From NCBI RefSeq assembly GCF_026212465.1, contig NC_080051.1, positions 397,001 through 461,000 on the forward strand: a stretch of 64,000 nt of DNA, read 5' to 3'. The translations under genes and the position numbers were made by a program. Positions 9,701 through 20,292 of this stretch are shown piece by piece. Source of the DNA: Amaranthus tricolor (Eukaryota; Streptophyta; Magnoliopsida; Caryophyllales; Amaranthaceae). Every line of letters starts with the position of its first letter. Within the stretch, counting starts at the first letter, position 1. The notes under the pieces are model-generated. The model worked only from the letters and a program-made list of their open reading frames with translations. It did no database searches and was not told where the DNA came from.

Positions 9701-10985
9701 TTACAGGAATACCTTTGTTTTGATTCAACCATTGAATCATGTATGGCTCGGGGTGTGGAGTGGCGGTGAGATTAAGCTTGTCCACCATGGTCTTTGAAGC
9801 GACATTAGTGCAACTTCCTCCATCAATGATAAGCGAACAGATCTTACCTTTAACCGTACATTTTGTGTGGAATATTGCTTCCCTTTGTGGGTTTGGATCT
9901 TTGGCTTTGACCCCACTAAGAGCTCTTCGCATAACCAATAATTCTCCTTCATCTGGATATATCATTTCCTCATCAAGTTCAGCATTGTCACAGAAATCCT
10001 CCTCGTTTTCCTCTTGATGATCATCAAATTCAACCAAGTTCACCATTTTTCGGTTTGGGCATTCGGATGAGATATGTCCTAAGCCTTGACACTTAAAACA
10101 TCTCCTAGGTGTGAATGAATTGGTGTTTGCTTTGGGTGTATTGGGTACGCTTACGGGCTGCTTTAAATGATTATTTTGCAAAGCTTTTGAATCTTGCGAA
10201 TGGGCTTTAGAATAGGGATGGGGAGTGTTCTTTTGGTAGGAATTGAAATTGGTCGTTCTTGCTGAAGTGAAACGTGAGGTTTCCTTCATTTTAGTTCTTT
10301 GTTGTTTTTCCACTTTATGTGCAAGGTTAATTAAATCATCAAGGCAAGCATAAGGTTGTAATTCAACAATGTTTCTGATTTTTGAATCTAAACCATTTAA
10401 AAATCTTACCAAAGTTTGATGATCATCCTCCTTAAGGTCGCACCTCATTATCATTGTCTCGAACTCTCGACCATACTCTTCTACACTCCTGCCATCTTGT
10501 TGTAGATGTTGAAGTTTGGTGAAATTCTCTTGCATGTAGTATGAAGGCAGAAACTTTTCCTTCATTTGCTTCTTCATCTTTTCCCATGATCTAATCTTGT
10601 CTTTCCCTTCTCTTTCTCGTTTTGCACATTTGCTAGCCCACCAAGTAGAAGCATATTTGCGCAATTTTAATGCTACTATCTTTACCTTCTTTTCTTCATC
10701 CGTATTCTTGTAATCAAATACTCTTTCAACGGTTCTTACCCATTCAAGGAACTCATCTCCATCTAATCTTCCTTCAAATTCTGGAATGTCGACTCTAAGA
10801 TCATCTCCACGGCTTGTTTGCCTACTAACTTTAGGACTTTCAGACTCATAATCCCCACCTTCCCTTAAGGTGCGTTTTAGGTCTAGATACTCTTTAAGTT
10901 GGGTTTGTAGGTATTTAATGGTGGCATTTTGCTCTTCAACAATTCTGCTCAAATCACTTGTTTCTCCTTCACCACTTTGAGACAT
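6594..10985 (-). CDS. gag-pol: Gag-pol polyprotein, right copy, intact (1,463 aa)
   Basis: The translation is identical to the left copy at 1093-5484, exactly 5,501 bp away. Short antisense frames in other registers also match, so the nucleotide sequences are at least nearly identical. The same gag, CCHC knuckle, protease, RT (YFDD), RNase H and integrase (D, D35E) residues are present and no stop or frameshift is seen. Its last 41 codons and stop lie in LTR2. It is served by LTR3 as promoter and its own primer site at 11035-11047. This copy with LTR3 and LTR2 (5550-12221) is by itself a complete 6,672-bp element, as is the left copy with LTR2 and LTR1. Copy identity means duplication was recent, that gene conversion is active, or that the assembly repeated a unit. 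Confidence 0.95.
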   Translation of the reverse strand: MSQSGEGETSDLSRIVEEQNATIKYLQTQLKEYLDLKRTLREGGDYESESPKVSRQTSRGDDLRVDIPEFEGRLDGDEFLEWVRTVERVFDYKNTDEEKKVKIVALKLRKYASTWWASKCAKREREGKDKIRSWEKMKKQMKEKFLPSYYMQENFTKLQHLQQDGRSVEEYGREFETMIMRCDLKEDDHQTLVRFLNGLDSKIRNIVELQPYACLDDLINLAHKVEKQQRTKMKETSRFTSARTTNFNSYQKNTPHPYSKAHSQDSKALQNNHLKQPVSVPNTPKANTNSFTPRRCFKCQGLGHISSECPNRKMVNLVEFDDHQEENEEDFCDNAELDEEMIYPDEGELLVMRRALSGVKAKDPNPQREAIFHTKCTVKGKICSLIIDGGSCTNVASKTMVDKLNLTATPHPEPYMIQWLNQNKGIPVNSQVLLSFSIGNSYKESLLCDVIPMDACHVLLGRPWQYDRKVMHDGFKNTHTFVLNKKKITLAPYAPGHNSKLQATLTNFHSLIPILKSEQHEFVERKELLLLNDETESVLHDHPLLVPLLDEFAHVFPIEIPNGLPPKRDIQHKIDFIPGSTLPNKPAYRTNPKETEEIRRQVDELLAKGLIRESISPCAVPTLLVPKKTGEMRMCVDSRAINRITIKYRFPIPRLNDLLDDLYGSKVFSKIDLRSGYHQVRIYEGDEWKTAFKTKEGLYEWLVMPFGLSNAPSTFMRLMNQTLKPFLGQFVVVYFDDILVYSQSEDEHVKHLHQVFSVLAKEKLYGNLEKCQFFSESVKFLGFIVSIEGIKADEKKVEAIRDWPVPTTIHQVRSFHGLASFYRRFVPNFSSIMAPITELTKHKTIEWNSKAQAAFDTIKDKLTTAPVLALPNFEDIFEVECDASGVGIGGVLTQNNKPLAYFSEKLNDAKRKYSTYDKEFYAIIRCLEHWRHYLIAKEFVLHSDHEALKFIQSQHKLQSRHAKWVEFLQTFHFTIKHKAGKLNTGADALSRRYLLLSTLNTKVVGMELLKECYIDDVDFGEIFEKCHNKPQGLFYLFQGYLFRGNQLCVPRHSVRETLIKEYHEGGLGGHFGEEKTIALVSETFFWPKLAKDVIHIIKRCVQCLKAKAHKTSQGLYQPLPTPQNPWEDVSLDFITGLPRTSNNKDSIMVVVDRFSKMAHFIPCHTTHDAVNIANLYFKEIVRLHGIARSMVSDRDSKFLSHFWLTLWKKMGTKLNFSSSSHPQTDGQTEVTNRTLGTLLRALITKNPKQWEQLLPHAEFAYNRVPSKTTGFSPFFIVYGLNPLTPIDLTPFPTPLKFSHDAETRANEIQKLHKQVVEKIEKMNNKVKEKVDQKRKEVIFKEGDLVWIYLRKDRFPTQRKSKLSARIDGPFEILEKVNDNAYKLELPSSYGVSSTFNVADLITFHEEDMLPSLRSSFSKEGEDDVGSPTSSSAELAKINIMMHQMEDAKIQGPKLKSFNFVVIN
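6721..6734 (-). other. Polypurine tract, right copy
   Basis: Same 14-base purine tract as at 1220-1233, abutting LTR2 on the coding strand and inside the gag-pol frame. Confidence 0.9.
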
Positions 10986-11050
10986 GGTGTTATGCTTTGT
11001 GAATGAACGAAATTAAGGCTCGGAGCGTAGCCTTGGCTCTGATACCAAGA
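10986..11050 (-). promoter_or_regulatory. Untranslated leader with primer site, right copy
   Basis: A 65-bp leader between LTR3 and the right gag-pol ATG, matching 5485-5549. It contains the primer site at 11035-11047. Confidence 0.8.
11035..11047 (-). other. Primer binding site, initiator tRNA-Met type, right copy
   Basis: TGGTATCAGAGCC on the minus strand, three bases from the LTR3 terminus, 5,501 bp from the left copy. Confidence 0.95.
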
Positions 11051-11421
11051 TGATATAGATTGGTATGCCTCAAAACAAAACCAAGCTATAAGCACACGTA
11101 GTTTGCTGTTTTCGTTTAATGAATTTGTTTTTGTGATTTTTGTGGTTTTATAACAAGGGAAAAATGAAATGTATGTGTTGATTTTTCAAACTGAAAATGG
11201 CTTGCCAAAGGTTGCTTCGATACAGATACACCACGAAACAAATCTAAGGGCTCCTAAGAACACATTCAAACTTTAGCCAAAAGTATGAAAAGCATAGGAA
11301 CTTCAAATTACTTAAACTAATCCAAGTTAAAGTAAATTGCAAATAAGAACAAGGAAAATTGCTCAAAGGGTTGTGTTTGTATTATGCAAGCTGAATGCCT
11401 TCATTACATGAACTACAAGCC

Positions 11422-11429
11422 TATTTATA
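11422..11429 (-). promoter_or_regulatory. Predicted TATA box of LTR3
   Basis: TATAAATA on the minus strand in the 5'-most LTR. It is the expected start of full-length genomic RNA, beginning near 11392-11397 and running leftward. Confidence 0.7.
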
Positions 11430-12094
11430 CTAAAAGGAAATCAGCCCAACAAAAAATAAATAAAAAAAAAAAAAAAAATTAAATTAAAAAGCAAAAAAAT
11501 CAGAATGTTGCTTGTTTCTTAACGGCTAGGAATCCACTTGCAAGTCCACTTGCAAGTTGCATCTTACAATCTTCTATGGAAATAATTAGGCTATTTTGTA
11601 GTGCATAGCTATATCTTACAAAGTTTTCATAGGCTATTTTCTAGGCTGATTTGTTTTTTGTAGAAAAGATCTTCATGTAATAATGAACCAAAATCAGATT
11701 TCCCAACGGCTGAATTCTTGTATGATTTGCAAATATCTTCATATGTCCTTGGTTTATTTGCTGTCTCAAACAACTTGATTTTGCTAAATATATTTTTTTA
11801 ATCTTCCACTTGCTGAACCTTCATATTTATATTCTTCATATTTCCTTGGTTTATTTGCTTGATATTTTCAGCTGCTTGCTTGCGTTTCAATCGCATAATA
11901 TTCGACCCATGAGCAAAATTAAATACTAAACTCAAATAAAAGAAAAGTACAACTCGACTAACTAAGCATGAGAAATGATTAAGCTTGATCCTAAACCTGG
12001 CTTAAATCATTTCGAAGAAAACAAAAGACCCAAATACTCGAAATAAAATAAACGACTTAAATAATAAAACGACCCAAAAAAAAAAAAAGAAGAC

Positions 12095-12221
12095 TTAGTT
12101 TATGACTACGAAATTAAAGGATTTCAGTTTTGGACCTTGAATTTTAGCGTCTTCCATTTGATGCATCATTATATTGATCTTGGCTAGCTCAGCAGAACTA
12201 GATGTAGGTGATCCTACATCA
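12095..12221 (-). pseudogene. Orphan gag-pol C-terminal tail carried by the 5' LTR
   Basis: These bases encode the last 41 residues and stop of gag-pol because the reading frame overlaps the LTR. The rest of the frame is absent: satellite begins at 12222. It is a passive by-product of LTR duplication during reverse transcription, not a decayed gene. Confidence 0.85.
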
Positions 12222-12226
12222 TCAAT
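12222..12226. other. Target site duplication, right copy (TCAAT)
   Basis: Matches 44-48 exactly. The bases that follow, GACGAATGAACG, continue the satellite phase interrupted at position 48. Confidence 0.9.
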
Positions 12227-12788
12227 GACGAATGAACGATGAAGAATGAACAAGGATCAATGATCAATGAAGAATGAACAAGGATCAATGATCAAAGAAG
12301 AATGAACGATGAAGAATGAACAAGGTTCAATGATCAATGAAGAATGAAGGATGAAGAATGAACAAGGATTAATGGTCAATGACGAATGAACGATGAAGAA
12401 TGAACAAGGATCAATGATCAATGAAGAATGAACGATGAAGAATGAACAAGGATTAATGGTCAATGACGAATGAACGATGAAGAATGAACAAGGATCAATG
12501 ATCAATGAAGAATGAACGATGAAGAATGAACAAGGATCAATGATCAATGAAAAATGAACGATGAAGAATGAATAAGGATCAATGATCAATGACGAATGAA
12601 CGATGAAGAATGAACAAGGATCAATGATCAATGAAGAATGAACGATGAAGAATGAACAAGGATTAATGGTCAATGACGAATGAACGATGAAGAAAGAACA
12701 AGGATCAATGATCAATTACGAATGAACGATGAAGAATGAACAAGGATCAATGATCAATGACGAATGAACGATGAAGAATGAACAAGGA
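12227..12788 (+). repeat. Satellite edge segment before the first L unit
   Basis: Contains a rare heptamer 3 variant GAAGAAA (near 12690) followed by the heptamer TACGAAT after GATCAAT. This combination is otherwise seen near 29610-29645, 33210-33245, 40980-41010 and 41620-41650, at the domain A/B boundary and in domain B. The segment therefore resembles the far end of domain A rather than its interior. Confidence 0.7.
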
Positions 12789-15630
12789 TCAATGATCAAT
12801 GAAGAATGAACAAGGATCAATGATCAAAGAAGAATGAACGATGAAGAATGAACAAGGTTCAATGATCAATGAAGAATGAATGATGAAGAATGAACAAGGA
12901 TTAATGGTCAATGACGAATGAACGATGAAGAATGAACAAGGATCAATGATCAATGAAGAATGAACGATGAAGAATGAACAAGGATTAATGGTCAATGACG
13001 AATGAACGATGAAGAATGAACAAGGATCAATGATCAATGAAGAATGAACGATGAAGAATGAACAAGGATCAATGATAAATGAAAAATGAACGATGAAGAA
13101 TGAATAAGGATCAATGATCAATGACGAATGAACGATGAAGAATGAACAAGGATCAATGATCAATGAAGAATGAACGATGAAGAATGAACAAGGAGTAATG
13201 GTCAATGACGAATGAACGATGAAGAATGAACAAGGATCAATGATCAATGACGAATGAACGATGAAGAATGAACAAGGATCAATGATCAATGAAGAATGAA
13301 CGATGAAGAATGAACAAGGATCAATGATCAATGAAGAATGAACGATGCAGAATGAACAAGGAACAATGATCAATGAAGAATGATCGATGAAGAATGAACA
13401 AGGATTAATGGTCAATGAAGAATGAACGATGAAGAATGAACAAGGATCAATGGTCAATGAAGAATGAACGATGAAGAATGAACAAGGATCAATGATCAAT
13501 GAAGAATGAACAAGGATCAATGATCAAAGAAGAATGAACGATGAAGAATGAACAAGGATCAATGATCAATGAAGAATGAATGATGAAGAATGAACAAGGA
13601 GTAATGGTCAATGACGAATGAACGATGAAGAATGAACAAGGATCAATGATCAATGACGAATGAACGATGAAGAATGAACAAGGATCAATGATCAATGAAG
13701 AATGAACGATGAAGAATGAACAAGGATCAATGATCAATGACGAATGAACGATGAAGAATGAACAAGGATCAATGATCAATGAAGAATGAACAAGGATCAA
13801 TGATCAAAGAAGAATGAACGATGAAGAATGAACAAGGTTCAATGATCAATGAAGAATGAACGATGAAGAATGAACAAGCATTAATGGTCAATGACGAATG
13901 AACGATGAAGAATGAACAAGGATCAATGATCAATGAAGAATGAACGATGAAGAATGAACAAGGATTAATGGTCAATGACGAATGAACGATGAAGAATGAA
14001 CAAGGATCAATGATCAATGAAGAATGAACGATGAAGAATGAACAAGGATCAATGATAAATGAAAAATGAACGATGAAGAATGAATAAGGATCAATGATCA
14101 ATGACGAATGAACGATGAAGAATGAACAAGGATCAATGATCAATGAAGAATGAACGATGAAGAATGAACAAGGAGTAATGGTCAATGACGAATGAACGAT
14201 GAAAAATGAACAAGGATCAATGATCAATGACGAATGAACGATGAAGAATGAACAAGGATCAATGATCAATGAAGAATGAACGATGAAGAATGAACAAGGA
14301 TTAATGATCAATGAAGAATGAACGATGAAGAATGAACAAGGAACAATGATCAATGAAGAATGAACAAGGATTAATGGTCAATGAAGAATGGACGATGAAG
14401 AATGAACAAGGATCAATGGTCAATGAAGAATGAACGATGAAGAATGAACAAGGATCAATGATCAATGAAGAATGAACAAGGATCAATGATCAAAGAAGAA
14501 TGAACGATGAAGAATGAACAAGGATCAATGATCAATGAAGAATGAACGATGAAGAATGAACAAGAAGTAATGGTCAATGACGACAGAACGATGAAGAATG
14601 AACAGGGATCAATGATCAATGACGAATGAACGATGAAGAATGAACAAGGATCAATGATCAATGAAGAATGATCGATGAAGAATGAACAAGGATCAATGAT
14701 CAATGACGAATGAACGATGAAGAATGAACAAGGATCAATGATTAATGAAGAATGAACAAGGATCAATGATCAAAGAAGAATGAACGATGAAGAATGAACA
14801 AGGTTCAATGATTAATGAAGAATGAACGATGAAGAATGAACAAGGATTAATGGTCAATGACGAATGAACGATGAAGAATGAACAAGGATCAATGATCAAT
14901 AAAGAATGAACGATGACGAATGAACAAGGATCAATGATAAATGAAAAATGAACGATGAAGAATGAATAAGGATCAATGATCAATGACGAATGAACGATGA
15001 AGAATGAACAAGGATCAATGATCAATGAAGAATGAACGATGAAGAATGAACAAGGAGTAATGGTCAATGACGAATGAACGATGAAGAATGAACAAGGATC
15101 AATGATCAATGACGAATGAACGATGAAGAATGAACAAGGATCAATGATCAATGAAGAATGAACGATGAAGAATGAACAAGGATCAATGATCAATGAAGAA
15201 TGAACGATGCAGAATGAACAAGGAACAATGATCAATGAAGAATGATCGATGAAGAATGAACAAGGATTAATGGTCAATGAAGAATGAACGATGAAGAATG
15301 AACAAGGATCAATGGTCAATGAAGAATGAACGATGAAGAATGAACAAGGATCAATGATCAATGAAGAATGAACAAGGATCAATGATCAAAGAAGAATGAA
15401 CGATGAAGAATGAACAAGGATCAATGATCAATGAAGAATGAACGATGAAGAATGAACAAGGAGTAATGGTCAATGACGAATGAACGATGAAGAATGAACA
15501 AGGATCAATGATCAATGACGAATGAACGATGAAGAATGAACAAGGATCAATGATCAATGAAGAATGAACGATGAAGAATGAACAAGGATCAATGATCAAT
15601 GACGAATGAACGATGAAGAATGAACAAGGA
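12789..15630 (+). repeat. Domain A higher-order unit L1 (2,842 bp)
   Basis: 2,842 bp is 203 x 14. The unit is delimited by 28-bp short monomers and recurs at 17451, 22113 and 24955 with the same variant order. It contains the private heptamer GACGACA at 14579. L1 and L2 share a rare GGACGATG variant (14391 and 19053, exactly 4,662 bp apart) that L3 lacks. Phase and start are arbitrary. Confidence 0.75.
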
Positions 15631-17450
15631 TCAATGATCAATGAAGAATGAACAAGGATCAATGATCAAAGAAGAATGAACGATGAAGAATGAACAAGGT
15701 TCAATGATCAATGAAGAATGAACGATGAAGAATGAACAAGCATTAATGGTCAATGACGAATGAACGATGAAGAATGAACAAGGATCAATGATCAATGAAG
15801 AATGAACGATGAAGAATGAACAAGGATTAATGGTCAATGACGAATGAACGATGAAGAATGAACAAGGATCAATGATCAATGAAGAATGAACGATGAAGAA
15901 TGAACAAGGATCAATGATAAATGAAAAATGAACGATGAAGAATGAATAAGGATCAATGATCAATGACGAATGAACGATGAAGAATGAACAAGGATCAATG
16001 ATCAATGAAGAATGAACGATGAAGAATGAACAAGGAGTAATGGTCAATGACGAATGAACGATGAAAAATGAACAAGGATCAATGATCAATGACGAATGAA
16101 CGATGAAGAATGAACAAGGATCAATGATCAATGAAGAATGAACGATGAAGAATGAACAAGGATTAATGATCAATGAAGAATGAACGATGAAGAATGAACA
16201 AGGAACAATGATCAATGAAGAATGAACAAGGATTAATGGTCAATGAAGAATGAACGATGAAGAATGAACAAGGATCAATGGTCAATGAAGAATGAACGAT
16301 GAAGAATGAACAAGGATCAATGATCAATGAAGAATGAACAAGGATCAATGATCAAAGAAGAATGAACGATGAAGAATGAACAAGGATCAATGATCAATGA
16401 AGAATGAACGATGAAGAATGAACAAGAAGTAATGGTCAATGACGACAGAACGATGAAGAATGAACAGGGATCAATGATCAATGACGAATGAACGATGAAG
16501 AATGAACAAGGATCAATGATCAATGAAGAATGATCGATGAAGAATGAACAAGGATCAATGATCAATGACGAATGAACGATGAAGAATGAACAAGGATCAA
16601 TGATTAATGAAGAATGAACAAGGATCAATGATCAAAGAAGAATGAACGATGAAGAATGAACAAGGTTCAATGATTAATGAAGAATGAACGATGAAGAATG
16701 AACAAGGATTAATGGTCAATGACGAATGAACGATGAAGAATGAACAAGGATCAATGATCAATAAAGAATGAACGATGACGAATGAACAAGGATCAATGAT
16801 AAATGAAAAATGAACGATGAAGAATGAATAAGGATCAATGATCAATGAAGAATGAACGATGAAGAATGAACAAGGAGTAATGGTCAATGACGAATGAACG
16901 ATGAAGAATGAACAAGGATCAATGATCAATGACGAATGAACGATAGAGAATGAACAAGGATCAATGATCAATGAAGAATGAACGATGAAGAATGAACAAG
17001 GATCAATGATCAATGAAGAATGAACGATGCAGAATGAACAAGGAACAATGATCAATGAAGAATGATCGATGAAGAATGAACAAGGATTAATGGTCAATGA
17101 AGAATGAACGATGAAGAATGAACAAGGATCAATGGTCAATGAAGAATGAACGATGAAGAATGAACAAGGATCAATGATCAATGAAGAATGAACAAGGATC
17201 AATGATCAAAGAAGAATGAACGATGAAGAATGAACAAGGATCAATGATCAATGAAGAATGAACGATGAAGAATGAACAAGGAGTAATGGTCAATGACGAA
17301 TGAACGATGAAGAATGAACAAGGATCAATGATCAATGACGAATGAACGATGAAGAATGAACAAGGATCAATGATCAATGAAGAATGAACGATGAAGAATA
17401 AACAAGGATCAATGATCAATGACGAATGAACGATGAAGAATGAACAAGGA
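15631..17450 (+). repeat. Domain A higher-order unit S1 (1,820 bp)
   Basis: 1,820 bp is 130 x 14. It is a shortened relative of L. Private variants GATAGAG (near 16943) and GAAGAATAAAC (T at 17399) recur at exactly +4,662 bp in S2. It carries GACGACA at 16441. Confidence 0.75.
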
Positions 17451-20292
17451 TCAATGATCAATGAAGAATGAACAAGGATCAATGATCAAAGAAGAATGAA
17501 CGATGAAGAATGAACAAGGTTCAATGATCAATGAAGAATGAATGATGAAGAATGAACAAGGATTAATGGTCAATGACGAATGAACGATGAAGAATGAACA
17601 AGGATCAATGATCAATGAAGAATGAACGATGAAGAATGAACAAGGATTAATGGTCAATGACGAATGAACGATGAAGAATGAACAAGGATCAATGATCAAT
17701 GAAGAATGAACGATGAAGAATGAACAAGGATCAATGATAAATGAAAAATGAACGATGAAGAATGAATAAGGATCAATGATCAATGACGAATGAACGATGA
17801 AGAATGAACAAGGATCAATGATCAATGAAGAATGAACGATGAAGAATGAACAAGGAGTAATGGTCAATGACGAATGAACGATGAAGAATGAACAAGGATC
17901 AATGATCAATGACGAATGAACGATGAAGAATGAACAAGGATCAATGATCAATGAAGAATGAACGATGAAGAATGAACAAGGATCAATGATCAATGAAGAA
18001 TGAACGATGCAGAATGAACAAGGAACAATGATCAATGAAGAATGATCGATGAAGAATGAACAAGGATTAATGGTCAATGAAGAATGAACGATGAAGAATG
18101 AACAAGGATCAATGGTCAATGAAGAATGAACGATGAAGAATGAACAAGGATCAATGATCAATGAAGAATGAACAAGGATCAATGATCAAAGAAGAATGAA
18201 CGATGAAGAATGAACAAGGATCAATGATCAATGAAGAATGAACGATGAAGAATGAACAAGGAGTAATGGTCAATGACGAATGAACGATGAAGAATGAACA
18301 AGGATCAATGATCAATGACGAATGAACGATGAAGAATGAACAAGGATCAATGATCAATGAAGAATGAACGATGAAGAATGAACAAGGATCAATGATCAAT
18401 GACGAATGAACGATGAAGAATGAACAAGGATCAATGATCAATGAAGAATGAACAAGGATCAATGATCAAAGAAGAATGAACGATGAAGAATGAACAAGGT
18501 TCAATGATCAATGAAGAATGAACGATGAAGAATGAACAAGCATTAATGGTCAATGACGAATGAACGATGAAGAATGAACAAGGATCAATGATCAATGAAG
18601 AATGAACGATGAAGAATGAACAAGGATTAATGGTCAATGACGAATGAACGATGAAGAATGAACAAGGATCAATGATCAATGAAGAATGAACGATGAAGAA
18701 TGAACAAGGATCAATGATAAATGAAAAATGAACGATGAAGAATGAATAAGGATCAATGATCAATGACGAATGAACGATGAAGAATGAACAAGGATCAATG
18801 ATCAATGAAGAATGAACGATGAAGAATGAACAAGGAGTAATGGTCAATGACGAATGAACGATGAAAAATGAACAAGGATCAATGATCAATGACGAATGAA
18901 CGATGAAGAATGAACAAGGATCAATGATCAATGAAGAATGAACGATGAAGAATGAACAAGGATTAATGATCAATGAAGAATGAACGATGAAGAATGAACA
19001 AGGAACAATGATCAATGAAGAATGAACAAGGATTAATGGTCAATGAAGAATGGACGATGAAGAATGAACAAGGATCAATGGTCAATGAAGAATGAACGAT
19101 GAAGAATGAACAAGGATCAATGATCAATGAAGAATGAACAAGGATCAATGATCAAAGAAGAATGAACGATGAAGAATGAACAAGGATCAATGATCAATGA
19201 AGAATGAACGATGAAGAATGAACAAGAAGTAATGGTCAATGACGACAGAACGATGAAGAATGAACAGGGATCAATGATCAATGACGAATGAACGATGAAG
19301 AATGAACAAGGATCAATGATCAATGAAGAATGATCGATGAAGAATGAACAAGGATCAATGATCAATGACGAATGAACGATGAAGAATGAACAAGGATCAA
19401 TGATTAATGAAGAATGAACAAGGATCAATGATCAAAGAAGAATGAACGATGAAGAATGAACAAGGTTCAATGATTAATGAAGAATGAACGATGAAGAATG
19501 AACAAGGATTAATGGTCAATGACGAATGAACGATGAAGAATGAACAAGGATCAATGATCAATAAAGAATGAACGATGACGAATGAACAAGGATCAATGAT
19601 AAATGAAAAATGAACGATGAAGAATGAATAAGGATCAATGATCAATGACGAATGAACGATGAAGAATGAACAAGGATCAATGATCAATGAAGAATGAACG
19701 ATGAAGAATGAACAAGGAGTAATGGTCAATGACGAATGAACGATGAAGAATGAACAAGGATCAATGATCAATGACGAATGAACGATGAAGAATGAACAAG
19801 GATCAATGATCAATGAAGAATGAACGATGAAGAATGAACAAGGATCAATGATCAATGAAGAATGAACGATGCAGAATGAACAAGGAACAATGATCAATGA
19901 AGAATGATCGATGAAGAATGAACAAGGATTAATGGTCAATGAAGAATGAACGATGAAGAATGAACAAGGATCAATGGTCAATGAAGAATGAACGATGAAG
20001 AATGAACAAGGATCAATGATCAATGAAGAATGAACAAGGATCAATGATCAAAGAAGAATGAACGATGAAGAATGAACAAGGATCAATGATCAATGAAGAA
20101 TGAACGATGAAGAATGAACAAGGAGTAATGGTCAATGACGAATGAACGATGAAGAATGAACAAGGATCAATGATCAATGACGAATGAACGATGAAGAATG
20201 AACAAGGATCAATGATCAATGAAGAATGAACGATGAAGAATGAACAAGGATCAATGATCAATGACGAATGAACGATGAAGAATGAACAAGGA
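17451..20292 (+). repeat. Domain A higher-order unit L2 (2,842 bp)
   Basis: Second long unit, 4,662 bp from L1, with GACGACA at 19241. Together with S2 it repeats the L1-S1 pair almost base for base by eye. Confidence 0.75.

Larger units (their letters stand above)
49..12221 (-). mobile_element. Tandem Ty3/gypsy LTR retrotransposon (three LTRs, two internal regions), CRM-like chromovirus
   Basis: The coding strand is minus. The order from left to right is LTR1 49-1219, internal 1220-5549, LTR2 5550-6720, internal 6721-11050, LTR3 11051-12221. Every landmark repeats at exactly 5,501 bp: gag-pol, primer site, polypurine tract, TATA box and LTR ends. A normal element would be 6,672 bp with two LTRs; here one extra LTR-internal unit is present inside one TCAAT target duplication. 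Both internal regions encode identical full-length polyproteins without stops or frameshifts. Domain order (gag, zinc knuckle, protease, RT, RNase H, integrase) is Ty3/gypsy. Absence of a chromodomain and the pol-LTR overlap suggest the CRM clade; this lineage call is from remembered family features and needs a tree. The structure is best explained by unequal LTR-LTR recombination after insertion; an assembly duplication is an alternative. Confidence 0.95.
11051..12221 (-). repeat. LTR3 (outermost 5' LTR), 1,171 bp
   Basis: It starts TGATATAG at 11051 and ends CTACATCA at 12221 on the plus strand, followed at once by the TCAAT duplication and satellite. It carries the only LTR difference I found by eye: T at 11625 where LTR1 and LTR2 have C (623, 6124). 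It is the promoter LTR for the right gag-pol copy. The outer 127 bp (12095-12221) are the LTR-borne tail of the gag-pol frame with no upstream coding sequence, as expected for a 5' LTR. Confidence 0.95.
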
